Positions 1 to 11,840 of a DNA stretch of 64,000 nt are shown one piece after another. The notes beneath the pieces are model-generated. The model saw nothing but the letters and a program-made list of their open reading frames with translations, was not told where the DNA came from and did no database searches. The stretch is from Plasmodium relictum. Its lineage: Eukaryota; Apicomplexa; Aconoidasida; Haemosporida; Plasmodiidae. A program made the position numbers and the translations under genes. The stretch is taken from positions 310,001 to 374,000 of the forward strand of contig NC_041683.1 in the NCBI RefSeq assembly GCF_900005765.1, read 5' to 3'. Positions within the stretch are counted from its first letter, which is position 1. Each line of letters opens with the position of its first letter.

Positions 1-254
1 TGATCCATTAAACCCAACTATAAAACAGAATAATTAAAAAAAAGTATATTGCTATGAAATATTAAAAATATATATAAAAATGAAATATATAAAAAAAAAA
101 TTGTAAAAAATAAAAATAAGGAATTAATATAAATGATATAAAATTATAACTATATTATAAAAATACCTATGCAATTAATTCCTTTAGTAAAATCAATTAT
201 TGTTTCATTTTTATAAGTTCGAAAACCTTTTAATTTTATTTGCTTTATGTACAT
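1..254 (-). CDS. SMC3: Cohesin subunit SMC3, N-terminal exons (partial, runs off left edge)
   Basis: The ATG is at 254-252. Exon 1 is 167..254 and exon 2 is 1..17, continuing outside the window. Exon 1 encodes a start resembling MYIKQIKLKGFRTYKN, the conserved opening of SMC3 proteins. It ends in phase 1 at a GTATTT donor. Exon 2 follows a TTTTATAG acceptor and reads V-G-F-N-G-S, the beginning of the SMC Walker A (G-x-N-G-S-G-K-S). SMC3 is a core ATPase of the cohesin ring that holds sister chromatids together. Only 34 residues are visible, so the hinge, coiled coils and the C-terminal half of the ATPase cannot be checked. Identification rests on the N-terminal motif and on SMC3 being the expected neighbour in this syntenic block. 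Confidence 0.88.
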
Positions 255-905
255 TATTGCATATTATGTATATAATATATTATATTGTCTATTATATTAT
301 TTAAATATAAAAAAAAAGGAAAATATATAACTAAGCTTATCTACAATATCCATGAAGAATATTAAAAAATAAATTATTTCATTTATTTTTAATTTTTCCT
401 TTATTATTTATCATTTAATTAAAAAAAATAATAATAATAAAAAAAAAATGAAACTTAAAATATTTTAAGAATATTTTTTTTCCTAAAATTATTTTTTGTA
501 TGGTATTTCTTATATTTTTTTATATATTATGATCGATTTGTAAAAAAAAAAAAAAAAAATACATATATATATATGTACAAGAATAACATAAATTTGTGTA
601 ATTTTTTATGAATTTTATTTACATATATATATTTTACGAAGATTTAATATTATATTTTTTTTTTATAAATTTTTTAAAAGCTCAGAAAAAATTATACTAT
701 AAAAAGTTATTTTTTGAAGTCATGTACTTATATATGTTAATTGATGAAAAAGTAAATTTGTTTAAATTTAAAAAAAACAAAAAAAATATTACAAGCATGT
801 ATAAATATAAAAAATTAAATTTATTATATAAACATAAATTATCAATGTGTATTAAAAATTTATATAAAAAAAAGGCTAAAAAAAAAAGTACAAGTTTATA
901 TTTTT
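255..905. other. Intergenic, upstream of SMC3 and downstream of the PPR-like gene
   Basis: AT-rich spacer with long A and T runs (for example about 541-560). It must contain the SMC3 promoter on the minus strand. An open frame on the plus strand from 608 overlaps the last exon of the next gene in antisense and is Phe/Lys/Tyr homopolymer-like, so it is not called. Confidence 0.6.
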
Positions 906-3900
906 TTAAAACTGTTTCTCTTTTTTATATCTATCTAAAATATTTTTTAAATCAGATGTTAATTTTTCCAAATTATAAAATGGTTTATTTTTTTCATAAT
1001 TTATTAGTTCTCTATGCATTTGATCAGTACAATCATATATATCTTTAAATCTCCCTTTTTTTTTTAAAATTATTAGAATACATTCAAAGAAATTTAATGG
1101 AATGTTTTTTACATTAAATAAATTTAATACAATATTGAAGACTTTCAAGATTATTCTAACATTTTCTACAAATAATAAACATATAAAAATGAAGTAAAAA
1201 TTTTAAATTTAAATTAATATATATATATATTTATTTATTTTTACCCTTTTATTTTTTTTTTTTCTCTTTACCTTCAAAAAATCCTGCTTTCATGACTATG
1301 TAATATAATTCAAAGTTACTTGTTTTTTTCGACAAAGAAAATATGTCAAACTCTTTAAATATTAAATTATTCTAAAAACAAATTAAAATATAATGAAAGT
1401 GTAATTTGATTATGTAAGAAATATATTATTATTTTTTTACAATTTAATTTTTACCATTTTTCTTTCAAAGAATAAAGAAAATACATCTATTAAAATTTCT
1501 ATACTAAGAGGAATATCACACTAAAAATAATAAATTAAAAAAAAATATAAATATATATGTATTTTTTTTTAGTTTTTTTCTATTTTTTTATGGATTTTCC
1601 TAGGTAAATATAAATTTTATTTACCTTTCTTGAAAACTCTAAGAAATTTATGATATTGTCTACTTTTTTTTTATTTAAATCAAAATATATACACATATAT
1701 ATAAAACTTTCGTATTTCTTTAAAATTTTATGTAAATTTTGATTACTTAACATATCTTTAAAATATGTCTTATTCATAGATTTTAAATTACTAATATATT
1801 CAAGAATATGTGTTTCATTACTTCCTCCTAATTTTTCATTAGAATCCTTTGATTCAATATCATGTTCTTTGAAGTTCTTATTTTCATTAAAAAGAATAAT
1901 AGTTAGAATTGACAAAATATTACTATAAATCCCATTTAATTTTTCATAAATATTAAGGAAATCTCTTGCATTTAAATAAATAATATTGTTATAAGTAAAA
2001 AATATATCTTTCAATATATTTATTAATAAATTAGTGTCTTTATTACTTACAAACACTTTCAATTTATAGAATAAAAATTCCTTCAAAGAATCTTCATTTA
2101 TTTTATTTGAACCAATTGTATATTTTAATTTGACAAAAACATCAGCAATGTTATTGTATTTATTAGATATGTTATTTTCATCCATGTTTATTTGTTTATA
2201 ATTTTTTTCAATTACATCTTTATATAAAAAATTTCTTTTTATTTCACTTGTATTTTGTGCTATATTTTTTCTTTTTTTTTGTCTGTCATATACATCTTTC
2301 TCCATATTTTCAGTGTTTAAGATTAAATTTCTTTTTAGAAGTAAAAATATATACATTATATTCTTATAATTTACTGTGTCAATACTTTTACTAAAATCAT
2401 ATGTATCATATGGTAAATATAACGAACCTATTTCTTTGAAAGACTTAACATTTTTTAAATGCTTTATAGATAAAGAAATAATATTTAATATAAAGTATGG
2501 TATATATGTATATATGTCATCCTTATTTATTTTAATTATTTCATAATTATGAGATAAAAAAAAATTTAAAGTATTTTTTTTTAGAAAAGTAGAATGTTTA
2601 ATATCATTTTTTATATATTTTGTTACATAAAAATTTAAAAATAAAAGTAAAAAAAAATATATATTTAGCGTCGCTTTATAGTCTCGTTTGTAAAAAAACA
2701 GACTAATTGATTCAAAAAATATATTTAGTATATTATTTATGTTACTTAATTCACTTTCTAATATATCGTCTGAAGCATAATCAAATAATACATACTCAGT
2801 GATAAAATTACTTAAGATAAATAAACTGATGTCATATTTATCCTTTTTTGAAAGCTCATAAATTTTATAAAATAAATCAAATTCTTTTGAATCTGTCTCC
2901 TTATAAATGTAATAAAACAACTTGTTTTTCCTTAAATTTTTTATATCATTGTAAATTTCTGTATTTTTTTCTAAAGAACATTTCATTTCATTTCCTATCT
3001 CCATTTTCATATCTTCAACATTTTCTTTCCTTAAGTCTTTCATAATTTCTATTTCATCTTCATAATCGTTGTGAATTTCATAATTTAAATTATTAAAAAA
3101 TCTAATTAATATTAAATATGTTTTATAAGTTTTTATATATGAATATTTTAGTAACATGAAATATAATTTTTTTAAATTAATAAAACTTTTAAATTTTATG
3201 AAATATTTTAAAAGTTCATTAAAATTAAATATATCAATAATTAATTTCATTTCACATTTTTTTTTTAAGTAATCACATATATGTTTATATAGCAAAGTTT
3301 TAGTTAATACAAAATATGAATCTTTTGAAAAATATAAATTCAAATATGCTTTACTAATGAATTGTAATTCATTTAATACATCCCCTTTGTCAACATCACA
3401 CTTTTTAAAACTATGTATCAAATGTTTTACATTTAAGTATGTGATAAGTATATTTTTTTTTGATTTCATTTTCTTATAAACTTTATAAACTTTTTCATAC
3501 TTATGATTACTTAAAAATGACTGAATAAATAAACTGTATGTTTTATTATTTACATATAAATTATCTCTTTTTTCCAAACGCTCAATTTTATCATATTCTT
3601 TATTTTTTAATAAATACCAGAGAAAATGATTGAACTTCTCTCTCATGTTGTAGGAATCATTTAAATTAGTATTTTCATTTTTTTCATTGTTAATATTTGA
3701 TATTTCACTCCCTTTAGTAAGTTTATCCTTTACTTCTATAATTTCTTTTTGGTTTCCATCTTTCAAAATTATATTATTCTCATTTAAATAATTATCTATA
3801 TTTTTGTTTTTATATAGGTTACCTATATTATTTTTATTCATAATTTTTCCTTCATTTTCTATGTTTTTAATTGAATTATTAATTTCTAGAAGTAATTTGG

Positions 3901-5521
3901 ATACATTCGAATTTTGTTCATACATGTTTTCATTTATGATTGAATTAAAAATTTTTTTAATATTAATTAAGTTTTTATTATTAAATGTATTAAAATTGTT
4001 TCTAAATAGACTTAAAAGTAAAATAATTTTGGAATAATCTCTTATTTGATACAAATTGTCCAATAATATAAAAAAAAAATAATTAGTAATTTGCATTATG
4101 GCCTCATCCTGTTTTTTGTTTTTTATAAAGTTTTTAAAATTTAATAAAATAGTTATGCAAAAATAGTGATCACTGAAATAAAAAAAAATATAAAAAAGTA
4201 AAATTTTTATCAATACATTATCATATAACTCTTTAAATAATATATTTTTGTATCCCTTTGTTAATGGATCTTCGCTGCTTACGGAATTATCTACTTCTTT
4301 TTCATAACTTAATTCCTTATCTAGATCATCCATAATAGTCTCCCCTACTTTTTTGATCTTGGTATTACTGTCCTTTTCTATTATAATTTCTTTGATAAAT
4401 TCATATTCAATTTTTTCTTTTTCAAAAATAGTATTAATAATAAAATTCTTATATTTAGTATAATTTAAGTCATCATCATATTTCACAATATTATTTTTTA
4501 AACTCATATTTAAATGATTATGAATTAACAACATAAAATAGTAAAAACGTGATTTGCTCAAATTATAAGAATACAGAGAAAAGAAACATAAAAAGAAAAA
4601 ATGAGGATTTAATATGTAATCATACTTATAAATTAAATCAGAGTTATTTTCCATCAATAAATTCATTGATGAAAATATTTCTGTTATAAAATAAAATATA
4701 TTATTATTATTTAACACTATGTTACTATTTAAACTTTCTAGGAAGTTTCTGATATTCACTCTTATAGTATCATTCTTTTTTATTTCTTTTATTAAATTGT
4801 GCATATTTACAAATTCATTTTTAATATTATTGCATACGTTCTCATCATGTAAATTATTTTGTGAATATTCAATAATTTTATTCGTTACGTTTATTATTTC
4901 GTTTTTTACAAAACTAAAAGATATGTAATTATCTTTACAGAATTTTAATAGAATGAAATATATTTCTAAATGGTTATGAAATTCATTTATATTCATGTCT
5001 TCAATCGTAACAGACCCTAAAGCAGCAAACAATGATTTAATTTTTTCTGAATTAAAAATATTATCCGCTTTTTTTCTTTTTTCATCAATATATAAGAATG
5101 CCTTTTTATATTCTATATATAAAAATTTTATCAAGTTTTTTATATCTTTATTATTCATATCATCAAAAACAATTTTATTCCAATCATTCGAATCCGAAGT
5201 AAAATTATTAAGAATAATTTTACCTAAGTTATTTGTATTATCATTTTTATTTTTATTGGAAAATTCTATGTTTTCAACATAGCTTTTTATATCTTTATAT
5301 ACTTCATCTTTATTAACATTTGAACTTTTTAAGGATATCTTATTAGAAATTGATTTTTTTAAATTTATTACTATTTTTTTCTTGCTATATCTCTGTATAC
5401 ATGATATAAATTTTTTTCTATTATAAAAAAATCGCGTATCTTTTAATTGAAAACTTAATGTTTTGCTAAAGTATAGTATTAAAAGTGATAAAAATGAAAT
5501 TAAAAAGAAATTTTTTTTCAT
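906..5521 (-). CDS. Large helical-repeat (PPR-like) protein, probably apicoplast-targeted
   Basis: Four exons: 1625..5521, 1455..1520, 1272..1371 and 906..1165, giving 1440 residues with phases 0, 0 and 1 matching across all junctions. Residues about 1-24 form a hydrophobic signal peptide (KKNFFLISFLSLLILYF). A stretch rich in Lys, Asn and Ser follows, as in bipartite apicoplast leaders. From about residue 640 there are pairs of helices of pentatricopeptide type, such as NKTYSLFIQSFLSNHKYEK, and in the last exons NFFECILIILKKKGRFKDIY. PPR proteins bind RNA in organelles; a role in apicoplast transcript processing is inferred. No catalytic domain is visible. The three small 3' exons are easy to miss, because the large exon reads through its donor for 15 codons to a false stop at 1580. 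Confidence 0.75.
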
Positions 5522-8500
5522 ATTATGTCATTTTTTTTTCTTTAAGTTACCTTCAAAATAAACTTTTTCTTTGATATTCTACTTCTCATAATTTGTAATA
5601 AAAAAAAAATTTTTGGATAAACTTTTTAAGAATCTATAAGTAAAAAAAAAACAAAAAATTCAATTTTTTTTTACTGTTAAATATAAAAATTTAGTAAATA
5701 AATTAAAATTTTTAATAAACCATATATTTGTAAAAAAAAAAAAAAAAGAAATAGAAAAAAAATCCTTCTATAAAAACTTTGGAATTATAAATAAATGGGA
5801 TTAAAAAGGAAATTTTTCAAAAAGTAGAAAAATAAACTATTAATTATATATTTTTATTTAAAACTAAACGTATGTTTAGTATTTAAAGATTTTTCTTGAA
5901 AAAATATAAAATTTAATACTTTTTAATAGAATCATTGAATTTGCAAAAACAAATTATTTTATAAATAATATTAGCAAGTACTTCAAGTAATTTATATTAT
6001 ATTTAATAATAATTCAAAAAATTTAGCTTTGTATTTTTTATTATTATTAATCTTACGATGAAGTTGACAAATATAAAAAATTTATGTAATTTAAATATAT
6101 CTTTAAGAAGCATAAAACCAGAAGTTGGCAAATTTTAAAGAAAAATTATAGAAATTTTAATTTTTTTTTTTAAATTGTCTTTAATCTTTAAGAATTTCAA
6201 AATAAAAAATTAGAAATATATTTTTTTTAAATGTACAAAATTCTTGAGAACATAAATATAGAAGTTTACATTCTATAAATTTGTTTATTTTTTAGAACGA
6301 AAAAAAAGATATATATTTAATATTTAAAAGAATAACAATATTAATAAGCAGAAGTATCCTACGAATATTTACTTTTTCTTAAAAATATTTAAAATATTAT
6401 CCCTTTTTAAGACAATAATACAATAAAGAAAAGAGATATAATTATATCTTTTGTTAATTCTTCATTTCATACATAAATAAGAACATCTTTACATTTCACA
6501 AAAAGTTATTTATATCTATAAATATGTATAATTAATTTGGACCAAAAATACCAATAATACTTTCTCTATATATATGTTATCTATAATTTTTTTTAAATTA
6601 AATATATATATGATTTTTCTCATAATATATCTTGTTTATCTTCTAGGTCTTATAGTAATTTATTAAATGAAAAATTATATTAAAAACAAAATATTTTAAA
6701 TTGTTCATGAAAAAATAAATAGAATAGAAAAAAAAAAATAAACCAAGAAAATAAAGATAGACATCATTAACCAAAGTCATAAAAACTATTAGTATATATT
6801 TTAAGATTTTAAATATAGTTAGTAATATATTCATAAGTAAAAATATGCCAAAAAATAATTTTAATTATTCACAAAAAAATATATAAATAAAATTTTCTTT
6901 GTTTTATGAATATCCCTTAAATAAATTTTGTATAATTCCAAAACTTTTTTTAATTTTCTATATTTATTTTACATATAAACATAAATATGAACTCATAAAA
7001 ATAATCTTAGAATCAACTGAAGAAAAACTTAAATCTTTTTATTATATAATAGAGATATTTAAATTTAAAAATTAATTATTTTATTATTTATTGTGCTATA
7101 TAAATTATTACATATTTATGTACTTATTGTACATCTATTTAAATAGCACTTCAATATTTAAGGAATAATAGTAGAATTGACATTAAATTTGCAACACATT
7201 TTTAGAAAAATTGTATCTAAAAAAGATTCAATTATTATTACACTTTATGTGAATTTTGTAAAGCTATTTTAACAAACATTTTCAACATTTCCAAGATATA
7301 AAAAAAATTTTCTTCAGTCACAGAGGGTACAATTTTTCGTCTAAAAATTTGGTTTGCGAAAAAAATCCAAAATATCAAAAGATTTAGTGCATTTAAAAAA
7401 AAAAATTAAAAATATATATTATATTTACAGTTTTTTTTATGAATTACCACTAAGAATATAAGTATAAATATTATTATTTTTTAGGTTGTAAAATATATTT
7501 TACTATATTTCATGCATAAAAAATGAACTTGAAAGTTATCTTTCAAATTAATTATTATAAATACTTTTTTTGATGTAGCACTCTAAAATGAATAATTATA
7601 AATAAGTTACAATTTCATTGGCATATAAGACTTACATGAATTTTTTTAAATAATATTTAACATTCCTTCTAAAATATAGTACTATATATATATATATTTA
7701 ATAACATATAATATATCTTAGAAAATGAGTTTTATTTCCTGAAATTTTATAACGTTTTAAGACTTTTCTAAATTTTATTTTTGAAAGAATATCAGTGTAA
7801 AAATCTTAAAAATATATTATTTAAGACTCTTTAATATTCCTAAAATATGATTTTTAGGAATAAAACAATTCTGAAAATAATTTTAATGCATATCCATTTG
7901 AATTTTATATTACTAAAAAATCTATTTAAATTCAACCATCAAAAAAAAGTATACCTAATGGCACAATAATCGTATATTTTGTAAAACTTTTTTCTTTATA
8001 TACATATATGTTATTAAACAAAAATAATACAGAATATTTTATAAATTATTAAAATATTAGATATTTAGGACAAAAAAATTGAAAATTTTATATATTCCAC
8101 ATCATCACATATGAGGCGTGCTTTATTTTATATTTTGTACATTTTACGAAAATAATAAAGCAATATATAAAACTATTTTTTTCATAATAGTTGATTTATG
8201 TACTAATTTTCTCATAAATATATATGGTAAAATAAAATTAATTTTTTGATTGTTATTTAAAATTTCATGTTCAAAAACAGTGGTAAGAACAAATAATTAA
8301 AAATAACTGTACATTTAAATAATAAAATATCTCTTATGTCATGTTTCAGTACTGAGAAAAATATTTACATATTTTTTTGGAATTTTTTTTCAGATTAATA
8401 AAACAAAATTTGCATCAATGTATTTTCCTTTATTCATTCGTTAAAGAATTTCTACATTTATTTGTACAATATAATCTCTTAAATAAAAATATCGCATCTT

Positions 8501-9179
8501 TTTTTTATAAATATAAAAAATATTTTTGTATAGCTTAAAATATGCTTAATGATCTCATATATTATAAATAAAAAAAACAAACACTATCCTAAATTTTAAA
8601 CTTGTGTTCAAATGCACTAGGTTTATTATTTTAATATTATGTCTAAAGATAATACTTAAGTATTGGGTCCTTCGAAATGTTACATTAAAGTTCACTATGA
8701 TTTTTAATTAATGGGATTCACATGAATAAAATACAAATATAAAAACACAATAATATTCTTAAATCCTTTTTTAAGAAGTCAAATATGTATATACCTTTCA
8801 AAAGAATTAATGATTTTTTTATCTTAAAATTAGTTTTTCTTTTAAGTATTTTTCATCTGAATGCTTAAATTCATGACAAAAATATTAACATTTTTTAATA
8901 CTATAATTTTCATATTTGCTTTATTTATATAATTATGACACTTCCAAATATTATTTCATATGATAATTACTATGATTTTTATTAACTACAATTTTAGAAT
9001 TTTTTATATCTAACATTGTAACCTTTTCTATATTGTATGCATAAATACACAAGATTATATATAAATAAAAAATGTGCATTTTTCAAGAAAAATTAGAAAA
9101 TGGTATTACTAAAACATCTATCGTAAAAAGGATACAAATATTCCGTTAATGAATTATAATATTTAATGCAATTTAATAA
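5522..9179. other. Left pericentromeric gene-free flank
   Basis: About 3.7 kb with no credible gene on either strand. It is AT-rich but of mixed sequence, with scattered G and C, unlike the near-pure A/T core to its right. The region just upstream of 5521 carries the promoter of the PPR-like gene. A 63-codon hydrophobic frame at 6643-6834 is low-complexity and is not called. No tRNA or transposon-like sequence was seen. Confidence 0.6.
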
Positions 9180-10400
9180 AATAATATAAGCCATAAAAAA
9201 AAAAAAAAAAATACATATATTTAATTTATGAGATAAAATAAATTTTACAAAAATAAATATAATAATACTTAGAAAATTTTGCTATATTAAGATTATAATT
9301 AAATTGTCATAAATAAATATTAAAAAAACATTTATTAATTATTATACAAATAAATGAAATAATAAAAATAAAAATAATTAAATATTAACTTATAATAAAA
9401 TAAATTATTATATAAAAATTTAATAAGATAAATTATTATATAAAATTTTAATTAGAATAAATAAATAAATTAAATATTATTTTAATAAAAATTGTATGAA
9501 GTATATATATTATATTAATATATATATTTTAAAATAAATAATAAAAAAATAAAACCATGCAAATATATATGACATATACGTATAAAATAACTAAGTATGA
9601 AAAATTAAAATTAAAAAAAAAAAAAATTATTAAATTTTTTTTTTTTTAATTGCTTTATTTAGTTATTCAATTTATATTTCTGTTTATTATAATATTAAAA
9701 TTTTTATATAATTATATTTTATAAACAATTTATATATATATATTATAAAAATACATTATATTAATTTGCATAATTTTTTTGTTTAATTTGTTTAATTATT
9801 ATATTTAATTAATAATTATAATATTTTATTACATAATAACATATTAGACAGTTAATTTGATAAATAATTATTTTTATATAATTTAACAATAATTAAATAT
9901 ATAAAATAAATAAATAATTTAACATAATTTCTTAATAATAAATTAAATAATTAATTTGTTAAAAAAAAAAGAAGAAGAATATTAAAATTAAATAAATATT
10001 TAAAAAAATTAAAATAACAAAAAATAGTTAAATATAAATAAGCATTTTAGTATAATAATTAATTTTAAATATAACAATTAAATAATTAATTTATTATTGT
10101 ATTATATAATATATTAGAATAAATAATTAATTAAATACAGCAATATTACAGAATAATAAATAAAATAATTTAAACAGCTAACGAAATAAAAATAATTAAT
10201 TAAACATTAATTATATATAAAATAATTAAAAAAAAATTATTTTTATTATTAACTAAATAATTTAACTAATAAAAACAATTTTAAAAATAATTAACATTTA
10301 ATAGATAAAACAATTAAAAATAATAAGTTAAATAAAAATAATTAAAAAAACAATTAAATATAAAATAATAAGTTAAAAAAATAAAAATTAATTAATTAAA

Positions 10401-10640
10401 TTAATAAATAAAATAATTAAATAATAAACTATTAAATATAAAATAAATGAATAATTGAATATAATAAATAAATAATTAAATTGATAAATAAAATAATTAA
10501 ATAATAAACTATTGAATATAAAATAAATGAATAATTGAATATAATAAATAAATAATTAAATTGATAAATAAAATAATTAAATAATAAACTATTAAATATA
10601 AAATAAATGAATAATTGAATATAATAAATAAAATAATTTA
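10401..10640. repeat. Three tandem copies of an 80-bp unit in the centromere core
   Basis: Copies begin at 10401, 10481 and 10561. Each starts TTRATAAATAAAATAATTAA and contains AAACTATTRAATATAAAATA and AATGAATAATTGAATATAAT. Copies 2 and 3 differ by about one substitution; copy 1 differs at its third base and in the middle. Copy 3 degenerates near its right end. Such near-identity suggests recent unequal exchange or gene conversion. Confidence 0.9.
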
Positions 10641-10851
10641 ATAAATAAATAATTAATTAAATATAAAATAATTAATTAATTAAATAAATAATATAATAAT
10701 TAATTAATATAAAATAATTAAATAATTTCATATAATAAATAAATAAATAATTTCATATAAAATAATTAATTAATATAAAATAATTAAATAATTTAATATA
10801 ATGGATAAATAAATAATTTAATATAAAATAATTAATTAATTAAATAATTTA

Positions 10852-11085
10852 ATTAAATAAATAATATAATAATTAGTTAATATAAAATAAATAATTAATT
10901 AAATAAATAATTTAATATAAAATAAATAATTAATTAAATAAATAATATAATAATTAGTTAATATAAAACAATTAAATAATTTAATATAATAAATAAATTC
11001 AATATAAAATAAATAATTTAATTAAATAAATAATATAATAATTAGTTAATATAAAACAATTAAATAATTTAATATAATAAATAAA
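10852..11085. repeat. Second repeat family in the centromere core, spacing 81 and 88 bp
   Basis: The word ATTAAATAAATAATATAATA followed by ATTAGTTAATATAAAA occurs at 10852, 10933 and 11021. The last two copies stay identical for about 60 bases, through ACAATTAAATAATTTAATAT. The spacing is close to the 80-bp unit to the left but the sequence differs. Confidence 0.85.
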
Positions 11086-11840
11086 TAAATAATATAATAT
11101 AATATAATAATTAATTAAATACTAAATTAAATAAATAAATTAAATATAATAAATAACATAATAAAATATAGCAAAAAAAAAAAAAATATATATATATAAT
11201 GTATTGAATAGTTGATACTGTAATAAAATTTTTAAAATGAATAAAATAATTAATATACATATGTAAATATTTAATTAATAAAATAAATAATTATTTATAT
11301 AATAAATTATACTATATAAACAAATACATAATATAACATTTTAAAATAAATGGTAGTGTATATATATTATATAATGAATTTATTTATTTACATAAAACAT
11401 ATAATTTATAAATAACGAATAAAAGTAAATAATAAGTTAATTTAAATAACTAATAAAATAGATAATAATAAAATTTAATTAAATAAATAATTAGTCAATT
11501 AAAATAAGAAACTAAAATAAATAAATTGAAAGTATATATAAAATTAAGATATAGGAATTAAAAATTTAGATTAATTTTTAAAAATAACTAAAAGGTAAAT
11601 TTTAATTAAAATTAATTTATATATATTTTTTTTTTATAAATAAATTATATTATATAATATAATATTTTTCTATTTAAATAAAAGCATAAAATAAACTTTA
11701 ACAACAATTATAATTTAATTTAAATATAATTAAAATAAAAACAATAATTATTAAATATGTATAATTTAAGTATGCATAAATTCAAAAATTAATTCACTGA
11801 AATAATTAAATACTAATGTTATTTTTTTTTTTTCATTATA

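Larger units (their letters stand above)
9180..11840. other. Candidate centromere core
   Basis: About 2.6 kb in which G and C nearly vanish; counting lines in 10381-10980 gives roughly 2-4 percent. The sequence is built from A/T words such as AATAAATAATTAAAT. It includes tandem repeats of about 80 bp (10401-10640) and a second family spaced 81 and 88 bp apart (10852-11085). It sits in the middle of an 11.4 kb gene-free block. Plasmodium centromeres are known to be single 2-4 kb regions of more than about 97 percent A+T with internal repeats, inside an intergenic stretch of 8-12 kb, and this fits on every count. From memory, the P. falciparum chromosome 4 centromere lies in the corresponding interval near SMC3. 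Borders are approximate: normal composition resumes left of about 9170 and right of about 11830. Confidence 0.88.

Noticed and set aside
608-1048. 146-codon frame on the plus strand
   Set aside because: Antisense to the last exon of the PPR-like gene at its 3' end and made of Phe/Lys/Tyr low-complexity sequence.
6643-6834. 63-codon hydrophobic frame in the left flank
   Set aside because: ATG present, but composition is that of AT-rich spacer and no exon or homology supports it.
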